Below, in pieces: positions 10,779-23,117 of a stretch of 64,000 nt of DNA. Location of the stretch: positions 3,104,501 through 3,168,500 of the forward strand of contig OZ038464.1 of NCBI GenBank assembly GCA_964036295.1, in the 5' to 3' direction. The notes under the pieces were generated by a model that had not been told where the DNA came from, did not search any database, and saw only the letters and a list, made by a program, of their open reading frames with translations. This DNA comes from Plumapathes pennacea (Eukaryota; Cnidaria; Anthozoa; Antipatharia; Myriopathidae). Both the position numbers and the translations under genes were made by a program. Every line of letters starts with the position of its first letter. The stretch's first letter is position 1.

Positions 10779-13700
10779 TCAAATATGTCCTCCTCCCGTC
10801 GGGCCTTGCGGTTTCGAGACCGAAGCGAATTCTGGGTAGTCTATGTAGCCATCATTGTTGGAATCCTGGTCTTCGAGAATGTCATCTACAAATTCTACCA
10901 GGTCCATCTCCGTTTCTGGCGTTTGGTCGCCTGGGAATCCATCAAATTACATAAACAATAAACTACTTTTGGCGAGGAAATATGCACGGATAATTGTCCG
11001 AGGATATTATCTGTTCCGGGAAGCGAACTGTGAGCTTCGAGGAACAGATAATGTCCAAGGACAATTATTTGTGCATATTTCCGAAACCAAAAGTAGTTTA
11101 TTGTCTTTATTATCCTTCAAATATTTCCTCTCGCAGCGCAAATAACGGCGCGGAAACTGTGAAGCTTTTTAGTGCTTTCTGGAACTGCTTTTTCGACCAA
11201 TAAATTGATGTCCTCCTCAGTAGTCGTCTTGTAATGATTTTTGTGATTAAATGTATAAAACTGTGCTCGGATATTGTCAATATACAGCGTAAGTTCGCCA
11301 GGCGGGGGTTATTCGCTGATAACGTCCGCTCACGATCGGACGTTATTCGGTCACGTGTCACGATTCTACCAATCACGCGCGGGAGGAAATATTTGATGGG
11401 TCATAAAGTCAGATATTTGCTGTTGATATCGTTGCAATAATACTGGTTAACTCGTTAGAGCGGTTTTCGATCGGCTGACAAAAATTATTGTTTGACTACG
11501 CTTGCAAGTTTCGTGAATGGGTTTTGTACAAAACACCCTAGTGGCTACTACGTTTAGTGACTAACTACATTTTCAACAAGATTTAGCGACTGAACTGTAA
11601 CTTCTAACAAAACAGATCTGAAAAGTTAAAATAATGTTTCACAAAAACTATTTCACCTTCTTCGTGGTGTTGATGGTCCGACAGTCCCTTCAACAGTTCC
11701 AGCCCGTCCAGTCTGCTGTTGTTGTCGTAGTCGTGCATCAGAAAAAACTGAGCCTCGGCGCTCGTTTCCTGGGGGGAGGGGTGGGGGGGACTTTTAGATT
11801 TTAAAATTCTTAGAAAATTCTCAGAAATCAAAGAATAGAAAAGTAAAGCCGTAGCAGGATTTTTAAAACAATATGAAAAGTTGGTCAAAAGCTGATCCTA
11901 TATGATCGTGGGAGACTTTGACGAGCGAGACGAGCACTTCAAACCACGTCAATGTATCACCAATCAGAAGTTCAACGGTCTATGAAAGACGCCTTACGAA
12001 GAAGCATTTCTCTAACTAGTACCTGTTGGCAGCCTTTTCATATCCATACAAAAATGCCCGACTCTACTAAGTGTTCTCGTTCGTATGTGTTTGTTTTTTC
12101 GTGAAAAAAAGAAAATCTGCATCATCTCGAAAAAGCATTTGCAGACATGATCAAATCATTTTACTCTACTAAATAGAATGATGTTGACGCTTCTTTTTAA
12201 CTTCGGTTCAGTCATTCACACGGCTACAATTGAAGCTCCCGTAAGTGGCCCTTGAGAAGCAGAAACTTATACCCTATTCACACCAACTAAACCTGTTTAA
12301 CTAAACCAAGTTTACTAAACTGTGTTCTCTAAAACCTGTTTTGATTTTGTGTTGATTACACAACATTTTACACCACCTTGCACACGTCAGGTTGTTTAGT
12401 TGGACGATTTTAAACCAGTTTAGTTTTGCCGTGCGCGCATTGTGACTCCCGGCCGACCTAACTAAACAAGTTTTATTAAACACCTTTTTAAACAGGTTTA
12501 AGCATTGGTGTGAACGAGGTATTAGTGTCGTAACTAGAGCTGTTCGCTGACGAGAGTGTCCGTACAGACAGCTTCGACTGCTCTTCTTTTCGGAGTGTTG
12601 ATCCAAGAATCATAACAAGATAAGACAGAGGATGGAGAGAAAGAAAGAGTTCATTGGAACAGAGAACTGAGAAAAATAGCAAGGGAGCTAGTAGCTGCGC
12701 TTAAGATAAATGATGTTTGACAGAGCTAGAGTTTAAACGGGGTTTAGCAGAGGCGTCCAGTAGAGCTGTCCGCTTACGAGAGTGTCCGCCCAGAGAGCTT
12801 CGACTGTGTAAATTCGAAGAATTATAACAAAATAAGACAGAGGAAGGAGGGAGAGTTCATTGGAACAGAAAACTAAGAGAAATAGCAGGGGAGATGGTAG
12901 CTGCGTTTAAGATAAATGATGTTCCTTACATTGAGATACTTCTCTGCTGCCTGATCATCTATTCCATACTGCTCCTTCAAGTGTTCCTTTATGTGACTTA
13001 GAAAAACACAAACAACACAATAAGATGACACAAGACCACGTCCTCACAAATACGTTTTTAAAACCTCCGTTTTTTGGAGTCACCCGTCGCAAAGTGGTTT
13101 TTTGTTTCAATTAGCAAAACGCGCCGTTTTTACGCCTCTCCTAGAAGTCAATCGTCCACATTGATTCGTTTTTAGCTCGCGAATTCCACTTTGTGGGATT
13201 TGCGAGGTATAGTAATCACTTTCCTTCCCTACTTCCCTACTTCCCTACTTCCCTACTTCCCTATTCCCTCTGTTGTCAACAATGGATTTCCAAATAAAGC
13301 AGTTGCGGTTTTCCAAATTTGGGCATGATGAAGGCGCGCAACAGGGTGTGTCGAACAACGCAGTTTAAAAGCAAGATGTTGTCGTAGTTGTTGCGACCAT
13401 ATTTTTGTTCGGAACGTGTTCTCATTTTGAAGTTTTGTCATGCGTTCGAAGTTTGTTTGGCCATTGATTCTGAGCTTGGTTGTGTTTCACTCTACTGTGT
13501 TTTGCGTTGTTATTGTGACCGTTTGGCGCGGTGCCATGAAGGTCAAACAATCAGTGGCACCGATGGCGTTATCGCAAACAAATCTGAAGCCGTTGGTTTA
13601 GTATCCGCCAAAATTTCTGTAGTGACAGTAAATACGGCTCAGAAGATACTAGGCCGGAAAGATATTGAATCTCGGCCAAAAATATCCATTTCCGGTGAAT

Positions 13701-15684
13701 GTTTACAAGTTCATACAGTATGCAAATTATCAGGTGTTTCAATTCTTGGTTTGCATGTCACGTCATAAAAAGCCATCTCAAAAGTAACGTATCCTATAAG
13801 TCTAATACACTGATATGTTCAGGACTATCATGCCTTAAGACTTAAAGCAAAATTCTGAGTCGATACAAAATATCTATCGGGAGCTATGGACGTTTGAATA
13901 CCGTGACAATAAAGCCGTGTACACGCGCGCGGCCGACTAAAATCGGTCCTTCACGCAACATTTTAAAGTTAGAACTGCGAAAGATGTGAAGTAACTAAAC
14001 ATCAAGCTGAGTCACAGATCAACTTCATTTTGTGTTCCGAGTTCGACTAACATGGCGGCCGCATACAAACTCTTATCAAATCTCCAAAAAACAAATTGCC
14101 CCTGCTTCGCCAAAATGAAGCCTAGACAATCCAAAATTGGCATCTGGACTATTTCAGGTCTTTTTAGTTCTAGAGTCAAAAAGGTACAATCTGTTATTTT
14201 GAAGGGTGCTGCGATCGCGTGACCCGTGAAAACCGCGTCGATAAATCTTTTCTCTCAATTATTATATAACACTTTTTTAAGCCCGCGTTCACCACGAAGT
14301 GGTGAATTGAGCCAGTTCTATTAAATAGCTACTTCCGCAAAATGAAGTCCTTTTACAAATTCGCGAGCTTACAGCTGCCTTGCTGCTTTGATTATTCTAG
14401 CTCTTTCACTCTCAAGAACGATCAACTTCAGTTTTCTCCTTTGGTCTTTCACCAGAGATATATCATACAGTATGGAGAATTTGTCAACTGATAGTTTGCT
14501 CAGGTGAAAGTTGATTTAGCTGTCAATCCTCACTACACTGCTAATATATTTTCTTTTTAAAAGGTTGGGAGAATCTGTACTTTAAGCTTGAGAGTGAAAG
14601 GGTTAAAACACCCATGATATATGGCGACATTAAATAAACCGACAAAAATATTGACATATCTTTATAAAATCTGTCAAAGGGTTCTATTGAAAACTAAGGT
14701 GTCACTATAGCTCTCAGACATTTCTGAACATTGGTCACTGCAACGTTTTGTTTGTGGAGGCAATAAAAACTTGTTGATAAAAAATTGGTTATGGGTTAAT
14801 TTTAGAGTTATTAACGCTCTATAATATCAGAACAGGTCCACCACTTTAAGCGTTACTAAAGGCAACTGAGTCTAACATAACAGGGATTAGATCTTATTCA
14901 ATGATGCTAATAATATTTATGGTAAATAGATATTCGCCTAGTTTCCCCACGAGTTGATCGTAATGCTGTATAAAGTCAATCCTTGTGAAGTCAGTCGGCG
15001 TTCAAATCGATACTCTTCCGGCGACATTCGGAGGCAAAACGACAAAAGCCTGGTTTTCAAGAGTGACGCAAGCCACAAGAACAAACGCTAGCAAGCACAA
15101 GAGTCTTTATTTCACAGTAAAACCAGGCTCGACGCAAACGCAAGCACATTCAAGAACAAGGATCAAAATATTGTGATCCTTGTGCTTGTGTTTGCGACTG
15201 AATCGAGCCTGTTTTTCACTGTGAAATAAGGGCCTTGTGCTTGCGACTGAATCGAGCCTGTTTTTCACTGTGAAATAAGGGCCTTGTGCTTGCGACTGAA
15301 TCGAGCCTGTTTTTCACTGTGAAATAAGCGCCTTGTGCTTGCGATTGCGCCACAGTGAAAACCAGGCTTTAATGTTAAGAATTATTAGCTAGTAGCGATC
15401 TTTGATTGTGCATTGTTCTGATTAAATCAGCGTCGGGAAGTTTAACATTTTGCTCTTGAATAAACCAACGCAGTTAAATAAAGCGAGCAGAGATTGGCCG
15501 ACGGGAATGGCACAAACTTGATATTAAAAATAGATTCCAATACAGTTTATACTCACTGAGTATCCTTGGCTTGTTTCAGCAAGGAATCCTTTTCTTTCTT
15601 ATCGGAGGCAGCGACGAAAATCATGCAAAATACAAACACTGCTAATTTAAACAGAAAAGCCGTTCTTTGTCCTGGTACAAACAT
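10779..15684 (-). CDS. MCFD2: MCFD2 homologue, secreted/ER EF-hand protein (4 exons, 152 aa)
   Basis: Coding exons on the minus strand are 15684-15557, 12996-12930, 11768-11657 and 10930-10779; phases 2, 0 and 1 close exactly. The product starts with a hydrophobic signal peptide (residues about 9-26, F-L-F-K-L-A-V-F-V-F-C). An acidic linker and two EF-hands follow: D-Y-D-N-N-S-R-L-D-G-L-E-L in exon 3, and D-S-N-N-D-G-Y-I-D-Y-P-E-F in exon 4, where the D-x-x-N-N-D-G-Y-I-D-Y-x-E-F form is diagnostic of MCFD2. Human MCFD2 has 146 residues. The family acts in the ER-Golgi intermediate compartment as the Ca-dependent partner of the lectin LMAN1 in glycoprotein export. Intron 3 carries a MITE that ends 20 bp from the acceptor of the last exon; intron 2 holds a MITE and a local tandem duplication. 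Confidence 0.92.
10951..11406. mobile_element. Double-hairpin MITE, copy 1
   Basis: The first hairpin pairs AACAATAAACTACTTTTGG with CCAAAAGTAGTTTATTG (10957-11105). The second pairs TCAAATATTTCCTCTCGC with GCGGGAGGAAATATTTGA (about 11117-11396) and contains a smaller GATAACGTCCG/CGGACGTTATTC hairpin. The same composite recurs at 50111-50592. Confidence 0.8.
12271..12521. mobile_element. MITE in MCFD2 intron 2
   Basis: The left end TTCACACCAACTAAACCTGT is matched at the right by AACAGGTTTAAGCATTGGTGTGAA. Internal AAACTGG/CCAGTTTAG blocks are also inverted. No coding content. Confidence 0.7.
12533..12925. repeat. Local tandem duplication in MCFD2 intron 2
   Basis: About 185 bp at 12533-12717 (from AGAGCTGTTCGCTGACGAGA to AAGATAAATGATGTT) is repeated with divergence at 12758-12922. 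The second copy stops at the 5' splice site of exon 2. Confidence 0.75.
13021..14398. other. MCFD2 intron 1, downstream part
   Basis: Contains an 8-bp CTTCCCTA repeat at about 13220-13262. An unassigned 126-codon plus-strand frame lies at 13388-13768; no family is recognised and it lies inside an intron, so it is probably chance or decayed repeat. Confidence 0.4.
14399..14606. mobile_element. TTAA MITE family, copy C (inverted)
   Basis: Ends CTCTTTCACTCTCAAG and CTTGAGAGTGAAAGGGTTAA, with the conserved interior blocks TCAACTTCAGTTTTCTCCTT and AGGTTGGGAGAATCTG, identify it as the family of 8876-9085 in opposite orientation. It lies in MCFD2 intron 1. Confidence 0.7.
15045..15370. mobile_element. 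MITE containing a 49-bp minisatellite
   Basis: The terminal inverted repeats are AAAGCCTGGTTTTCA and its inverse TGAAAACCAGGCTTT. The right half contains about three direct repeats of a 49-bp unit (GACTGAATCGAGCCTG...CTTGTGCTTGC) from 15197 to 15345, and the left half carries an inverted version of the same unit. Confidence 0.75.
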
Positions 15685-15904
15685 TTCTCTTCCGGCTTAA
15701 AATAGCAAAAATTGTGCTCTTGAAGTGTAAAATCGTTATAATTGCTTTAAAGTTTTAGTCTGCCATAAATATATTCCTTAGAATCTTAAGCTGATTCATC
15801 AATGCATATATTAAACTCGCGGTCTAAATTTACTTTTCTATTATCAGTGATATGACCGGAAGTGTAATCAGCAGACAGGTGCATCTTACCCACACCGCGC
15901 ATTC

Positions 15905-15955
15905 TGACGTCACTTCCGTTGGTCAGCGTCCGTCCCCATCACTATTTGACCAATC
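15905..15955 (-). promoter_or_regulatory. Candidate MCFD2 promoter: CRE, ETS and CCAAT sites
   Basis: A perfect palindromic CRE TGACGTCA (15905-15912) is followed at once by an ETS-type CTTCCG, and CCAAT occurs at about 15950. Another CCGGAAGTG lies at 15855. They sit 170-270 bp upstream of the MCFD2 start codon, where a TATA-less promoter is expected. No TSS data are available. Confidence 0.4.
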
Positions 15956-16054
15956 CTCGTTTGTCCTGTGCACAACTTCTATTATAGAAAATGTCTTGAA
16001 CTAATTAATAAATGAGTTATCAAGTCCAAGTGTTGAGTTTCTTGGCTAAGTCCT

Positions 16055-16294
16055 GGGCCCGGTTGTTCGAAAACCTATTAAGCTAATCCAGGATTAACGA
16101 ATTATTTCTCTCGACCTCTCTGTCAATAAACTCTAGGGTTTTGTTCGAAGATGGATTAAAAAGCTTGTTCCAGCTTAAAACGTTATCAAGGAAGTCGTTG
16201 TAGACAAAATCTTCACATTTTCAAGCTTATAAATGGCAGGAAAGTTTAGAACTAATCCGTGATTAGCCTAATCGTGCTTTGAGAAACCGGGCCC
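16055..16294. mobile_element. GGGCCCGG MITE, copy 2
   Basis: The ends GGGCCCGGTTGTTCGAA and TTTGAGAAACCGGGCCC, and the interior, match the element at 10347-10591 along the whole length. Confidence 0.85.
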
Positions 16295-16639
16295 TGAAGT
16301 TTTACTAGCATTACACTGAACTAGAACATCTGTGCTTGTTTTATGTAATAACCGCTGACTCGAAAGCAAGTAGCCGGGCTAGGGGTGAGGATTTGACTTT
16401 CTGAGAATTATTTTTATCAAATTCCCCCATTCATGGTACGATTTCAAGTAAATACCACCCCCCCCCCCCCTAAGTCAAAGTAGAGTACAATTTTAGGTGA
16501 ATGTACCAAATAAATTTGTAAAGGATACTTTCCGAGGTCTTCTCCTGTGGGGGATTGAATGCATGTTGACGTTGGACGTGGTGTGATAAAGACTTCAGTT
16601 ATAAAAGAATATCAACAAAACATATCATTTTCTCACACG

Positions 16640-16769
16640 CATATCACATACAGTAAATACACGAACACATACATACCATACATACAAACATACAACCAAA
16701 CACAATTATACATAGTACATATACATACATACATACATACATACATACATACATACATACATACATACA

Positions 16770-16801
<32 letters not shown>

Positions 16802-16815
16802 CATAGTACATATAA
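16640..16815. repeat. (CATA)n microsatellite
   Basis: About 19 perfect ATAC/CATA units centre on 16725-16800, with degenerate flanks from 16640. Long frames on both strands (Tyr-Ile-His-Thr or Met-Tyr-Val-Cys repeats) are products of the repeat. Confidence 0.9.
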
Positions 16816-17152
16816 ATACATAATTACGTCATAACTGACCATTCTGTACATATACAGACACAGACAGACCGACCGACAGACATTAGTTACATACATGTGC
16901 AGGGCCAAAGGGATACGGCCAAAACGAAGGCTTTTAGTTGTGTTTGGGTCGTCCGTTCTTCGAGGAAACCGTCAAATTCGTCGGCTCTTGGACCTAAAAA
17001 TTGCAAGCGCACAATGTGAGAGATAAATTGGAAAAGGCAAATTAAAGCAAAAAATATTGGCAATAACAATACAAAGCGGTGTACGTTCCATTTATGTGGG
17101 GGTTCCACCTCTGTTGTTGCTGGGCGCCATTTTCTTCGCTACTGACATCTGA

Positions 17153-18330
17153 ACATCTTGCTGAAAATCCCAAAAAATTAGAAGCAAACGGGGAAAAGTT
17201 TCCGAAGGTGCAAAAGAGTATGGCAAAGGCGAAACAAAAACATTCTACGACGACGTCTTGCTGAAATGCCCAAAAGGTCAAATGCATAAAGGACAAGGAA
17301 TCAGTTTTACGGTCGGTGCAAAAGGCGATAGCAAAAAGAAACGTTCGGCCATGATGTCTTGCTGAAAAACCCAAAAAAGATCCAGATGCAAAATGAAACG
17401 TTCGGCGATGGTGTCTTGCTGAAAAACCCCAAAAAAATCCAGGTGCAAAAAGAAACGTTCGGCGATGATGTCTTGCTGAAAAACCCAAAAAAGATCCAGA
17501 TGCAAAATGAAACGTTCGGCTATGGTATCTTGCTGAAATCCCAAAAAGGTTAAATGCAAAAGGGCAAGGGATTAACTTTATGGTCGGTGCAAAAGAAGAC
17601 GGCAAAGGCAAAAAGAAACGTCCGGCCATGATGTCTTGCTGAAAAACCCAAAAGATCCAGGTGCAAAAAGAAACGTTCGGCGATGATGAACCAGAACTCC
17701 AAGTGATCAGATGAAAAAAGAGCAAAATAGTGCGACGACGGCAGAAAAGAAAACGTTCGAGCATGGTGTTTTGTTCATAAATCCAAAGGATCAGATGTCA
17801 AAGGGAAAAGGAGACTTCCAAAGGTGCAAACAAGGCAAAAACAAGGAGGCGTTCGGCGATGATGTTTTGCTGAAAAACCCAAAGAAACTAATGCGCAAAA
17901 GGACAAAAAGATATACGATCTGTGCAAAAAGGTATAGCGCAAAGGTATAGGCAAAAAGAAGCGTTCGGCTACGATGTCTTGAAAAGAAGAGACTACCGAA
18001 GATGCAAACATGGAGAAGGCAAAAAGAGTCGTTCGGCGATAATGTCTTGCTCAAAAGACACAAAAATATCACATGCAAAAAGATTTCCGGTCGGTCGGTA
18101 AAAAGGAGTACGGCAAAGGCAAAAAGAAACGTTTGGCGATCATGTCTTGTTGAGAAATCCAAATGATCAAATGCAGAAGGACAAAAAGGTGTCCCAATGG
18201 TGCAAAAGAGTATGGCGAAGGCGAAAGAAAATTTCGACCATAATGCCTTGTCGAAAAAGCCATAAAGATCAGATGCAAAAAGACGAAAACTCCTGGTGGT
18301 GCCAAAGAGCACGACAAAGCCTGAACATAG
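17153..18330. repeat. Degenerate 57-bp minisatellite, ~1.2 kb
   Basis: A unit containing AGAAACGTTCGGCGATGATG, TCTTGCTGAAAAACCC and AAAAGATCCAGATGCAAAA repeats about twenty times with substitutions and indels. The best-kept copies, at 17340-17540, have a period of 57 bp (19 codons), which keeps several frames open locally. Repeat-derived frames occur on both strands and none persists through the array, so no gene is called. Confidence 0.8.
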
Positions 18331-18365
18331 TTAGTCCAAAACAAAGCAAGGGAAAAAGGCCCCAC

Positions 18366-21300
18366 CCCAACTTGTGTTGAAGTCCTTACGGTACCTACAT
18401 AACTTTAACCGAACCGCCTTACGTTTAAACAATTAAAAGCAGAACCACAGAGGCGCAGAGGAGTTTGCTTGCTTTCCATCATGTAAGACCTTATATATAC
18501 CTTTGACCGAAGAGATCAGAGGGAAAAGGGCCCCACCCCAGCTTATGGTAAAGTCTTTACAGATAACCAAGCAAACAGATGTTAAATATCTATAACTGAT
18601 TACCAGAAAATGAATGAAAAGTTAATAATCAACAAATGTATGTCTGATAGTACGTTCGACGCAGAAGGATTGAAAACACATGTAAGACAGATGCCAAATC
18701 GCTTCACGTCCACAAAGTAGCAGACGTGACGAAGGAAGATGCAGTCATCAGTTTGCACCATCTAACAGAAAAAAGCCCGAGAACACCTGTACAGCTGGCG
18801 TTCGACGAGTGAAATATTCGTGATCAATATCTCCTACAATCGAAAAAAGCAGGAAAAAAAGGCCCCGACCCAATTGATGCTTCTGGAAAAGTCTACACTC
18901 TCTCTACACAATCTTTGCAAAAAAATTAAAAAGAAAAAGGTAGCTACACATCCTTAAAAATCCATCACCCTAAGTATATGTAGATTCATTGTCAAACTGA
19001 ACGAAAGAACACCGACAAGAAACACAAAGCCGACGTTAAAACGTCATGAAAATACGCGCGCCCATCGAAAAAAATGAAATATTAGCACTCTAAAGAGAGT
19101 TGTGAGAAAATCCGATCTAACCAGAAAAAAGTCCGGAAATTGGCCGTCTTATTCGTAGGAACGAACCGAGAAAAAGCTATATAAAACCCACATCAAATAC
19201 AAGCAAAATAAAAATCATACCTCTGCATGTCTTCGAGCTCCTTTCATTCCACGTTGTTATACTTAGAGTCTCCCCCAGCTGGGCCCCACCCCGTGCTCGT
19301 TTTAGAGCCGAAACTAATCCTAAAGTTGCTTACTATTAAATAAGAATTACCTACACTGAAATCATCATCTTTTCCCTGCACTCTCTCACTGCCAGTTGCA
19401 AATTTAACTCTACGTGAAAAACACGTAGAGTTCTCGACAAATAAAATGTCGAATGAAAACTAAACCTGTGACCAGGTTTCCGTCATAGCAGTGTTCACGT
19501 GATATAGACAAATGACAGTGAAAGAATTAAAAAGTTACTAAATATAGTTTTCTGACGATACGTCACTTCCGCTTCCATGGGCTCCAGTCCAACGTCACGC
19601 ATCCTCCATTGTGTCACGCTCAATCCTGTTTTCCGTATCCAATGTATTTGAATATTTCCAGGTCCCGTTTTCAGATCCAATACAGAGTTTGGTGCCATGC
19701 AGGTTTTTTTCTTGACGCTGCTTGATTTATCGCTCATCGATAGAATACTCACTCGAAGCTAAGTAACTAGTTGACCGTTCCGACTAGGTCTTAGATTTTA
19801 GCTCAAATAACGAAGCTAGCTAATGCCAGGGGAGGGGGAGACTCGATATACCTGACTCACTGAAGACTCGAGGGGGACGTTCTGCTACGGTGGCATCATG
19901 GGAAGGATTCTGTTTTTTGGTCGCATCATGGGAAGAATTCTGTATCATCGAGTTCTTTTTCTGGTCCGGTTTCTTCATGAACAAGTCACATTTCTACGTC
20001 ACACCTGTCATTCAGAACAAACAAATGATTACTGCCTCAATTCTTACACTCCAGCAAGTATAGTTAATTTGATTTTATATATGTATGTATCAGACCATTT
20101 TAGAGAAAAGTAGCGTTAGATAACTGAAGAAACTGAGCTGAAGAGAAGGAAAAACAGAGAAAGGATTGTATCAGCTCTACATGCAAATGACAAGAATATT
20201 TAACGTTTTCAGTTAGTAATCAGTAAAGATTTCATTTTGTAATATAAGAAACTACACGTTCCCGTTTATTGTTGTTTCCTTGGATAAAAAGATCGCTTCC
20301 GACTTTAAAGAATGGCTGCAGTGTGTCTAAAGTTTGACAGATGCATAAATTATGAATGAATAATAGTAGATGCAAATGATCTCGCACTCTGTAGATGTTT
20401 TTCTTTTCATTCTATGTTTTATGCCGAGAAAAAAAATGACGCCGTTTGCCCTTTTTTTGGGTCTGAAAATTTGACCTCATTTGCACCTCCCTGTCACTAG
20501 CATACCTGAAGTTATTTGTAGAGGACAAATTAAACATGAAATCGCGCTATATAAGGGCAAGCCCCGCCTCTTTGGACATCGAATTTGCATATATTTTACT
20601 GAGCCGCACGTGTATTCACATTATTCAAAACTCACTCATTTTATTTCAAAGTTTTGCTTCAATGTTTGGTGCATAAAGGTGTTTCTAAAATTCACCCTGT
20701 AAGGCCAGTGAAACGCTGAACTGAAACATTGAGTAATTCGAGGTAAAATATTGCTTTGGGGCTGCAAAATATATTTTGAATTTCGCGAGAGTGCCACGAC
20801 GCCTGACTGAATTCCCATGCATACTTAAATTTATTTAGAAATTGCCTTGGTTTTTACTAAAATTGAACTCAAAATGAATGTTTTGCTTTGCGTTGTATTT
20901 AGATGCGCAGAAAACGGAAAAGTCTTGTAATGTTTTACTTTTCAGTATTTAGGAGCTTTGTCTCGGTCACAGTTAATGGACAACTGGCGGACGGCTTTGC
21001 CTGGCAAGGGCATTTTATACCGCGGTTTCGTTATAACAAGCATATAAAGCGGCTGGCAATAAAATAAAACAGAAGTCCACATATCAAGTTCAGAAGTTGG
21101 CGCACCTTCAATTTCAACAGTCCACCAGATATTTTTGCCGAGACATGGTTTGTAGCTCGGCCGGTCCAACTGGATACTCCGTTATCGTGTGTTTGTTCCT
21201 TCTATCGGGCAACTGAAGTAAATAAAACAAAATCATTATATTTGGAAACTCCGTGGCTGTAAACGAAACGTTCGAGCTGAGAAACAAGTCCATAATGATG

Positions 21301-21436
21301 TATTTGTGAAGTACAAACCGAAGGAAAGCCGAGATTGTTTTTCTCTCGAACTAATGATTCCACAAAACAATCAAATGGAACCGACAAGAAACCGCAAAGG
21401 CGTATTCCGACATTACGTAGTGCTTTGTGCAAATGG

Positions 21437-21498
<62 letters not shown>

Positions 21499-21930
21499 CC
21501 AGAGAGAGATGAGACTGGAGATTATAAACGAACGTACCTGGCTCTTCTAATGGTGCATCGTATACAACGCGGTGACAAAATTTGAATTCCCCGCTCAATG
21601 CAGTGAAGATGGTTCGCTTACTGCATGAAGCCCTATTCCCGAAATAGAAATGCGCTGCCCTGTATCCAGCGTTTAAAAGTCAGCAAAAAATATTGCGGTC
21701 TCCAGCGCATCTTTTTGCTCCGCATTGTCGGAAAATCTGATGAACCACTTGGGTTAATTTGCACAGCCCACTTGTGTTGTGTTCATACGGTTGCTTGCGT
21801 TGCGCCAATCGGTTTCCACAAGCTGCTTGCACGCTTTTTCCTGGCCAATCAGTTGCCGAGTTCCACACATTTTTAAAACTGCACGGACTTTATTGTACAT
21901 TCTTGGACTAAATTAGCGACACAAGGTGTT
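18366..21930. other. Gene-poor stretch
   Basis: No exon set could be built. An 85-codon minus-strand frame at 19495-19752 has a start codon and even composition but no recognised family; it could be a first exon with a donor near 19575 (GAA|GTGACG), at very low confidence. Two GGCATCATGGGAAG-like repeats lie at 19890-19940. Confidence 0.35.
21431..21494. repeat. (GA)n microsatellite
   Basis: About 32 AG/GA dinucleotides, nearly uninterrupted. The overlapping Arg-Glu and Ser-Leu frames are artefacts. Confidence 0.95.
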
Positions 21931-23117
21931 AAGGTGATGTTACACGAGACGATTTTTAACGACGATTTTTAGCGCAACAATGTTGCGCGAAAAGTCGTCA
22001 TAGTGTAAAGCCCGATGCACACGAGCAAGTTTTCTATGACAAGTTTTCTGTGACAAATGATTTGCCCGTGTATACGGTCAAGCAACTTTTTTTTTTCACA
22101 AGTTTTTTGACAAATTTTCGTTGTTTCTTTTCCTTCTGACTTTGACTTCCATAAACTTTTCGCGTGATCTCAAAGCCTCCAGCAATAGGCTAACTGCATT
22201 ATTTGGCTAATTCAAAGACTTTATTGTCAATGTTGTGGATGCCGCCATCTTGACCGTGCGAACACGCTTGCAAATGAAGACATGGGAACTAAAGTTTTCC
22301 GAAAAACTTTGACAAGTTTTCGTGTACACGATCAAATTTCACATGTGACAAATTTTCCTTGTCGTAAAAAAGCTAGCACGCCAGCTTTTCAGCAAATGCA
22401 TTTGTCACAGAAAATTTGCTCAAATTTTCTCATGTACACGAGCAAAAAAAACTTGTCACAGAAAACTTGTCATAGAAAACTTGCTCGTGTGCATGGGGCT
22501 TAACATGGCGCGCCGGACGATTTTTAGCGCAATCTTCGTTGCGGCAACATGTTAAAAGTTTTTGAATGGCCTTCAAACGCATGCAACAATGTTGCTCAAA
22601 TTTTGTTGGAGTTGCTTCGTGTAACACCCTCGCAGTCGATTTTTTGCGCAACACTGACGTCACAGGACTTATTGACGCCCTCATTATTGTGTTAAACCTC
22701 TGTATTTATGTGGCGACTCGGCCGACCAGCTCGTCGAACTTGTTTTTTGCCATCAGGTTATATGGAGCGAAAGTTCATCTTTTACGTTTAATTCTCTAGC
22801 TAACTGGTGATAAACCCTCTTTTCTTCTCTCCTCTTCATCCATTCCCTCGTCCAAACAATTCTTTTTCGTGTTCGCGTCTGGTAATCTTCAAAACTATCA
22901 TTACTAATACAACATTCGCACAAAGTTCTGCTTTTGGTAAAGGCTGTCATGTTTTTGGAGAAGGAGCCTGGGCGCTAGCTGGATGTTGTGCGAAAAATTG
23001 TCTCGTGTAACATGCCGTTGCCGCAACAATGTTGCGCTAAAAGTTGTCTTGTGTAACATGCATTAAAAATCGTCGCTAAAAATCGTCGTTAAAAATCGTC
23101 TCGTGTAACACCACCTT
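21931..23117. mobile_element. Long MITE of the AAGGTGATGTTACAC family, with a nested insertion
   Basis: The left end AAGGTGATGTTACACGAGAC and right end TCGTCTCGTGTAACACCACC are inverted, followed inward by repeated ACGATTTTTA and GCAACAATGTTGCGC blocks. The left junction contains TTAA; the right reads TTTAT. The copy at 3566 shares the same ends. About 490 bp of the interior (22008-22500) is a second element. Confidence 0.8.
22008..22500. mobile_element. MITE nested in the element at 21931-23117
   Basis: The inverted ends GATGCACACGAGCAAGTTTT and AAAACTTGCTCGTGTGCATG enclose further inverted ACAAGTTTTCTGTGACAAAT-type blocks. Removing it rejoins a continuous host-element sequence across GTGTAA|CATGG. 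Confidence 0.8.

Noticed and set aside
13388-13768. 126-codon plus-strand frame
   Set aside because: No family recognised; lies in an intron of MCFD2 on the opposite strand, with no splice partners found.
16559-16908. Tyr-Ile-His-Thr and Met-Tyr-Val-Cys repeat proteins
   Set aside because: Translations of the CATA microsatellite.
17042-17764. 240-codon Phe-rich minus-strand frame
   Set aside because: Falls within the 57-bp minisatellite; reading depends on repeat period and does not continue through the array.
21306-21598. Arg-Glu and Ser-Leu repeat frames
   Set aside because: Translations of the GA microsatellite.
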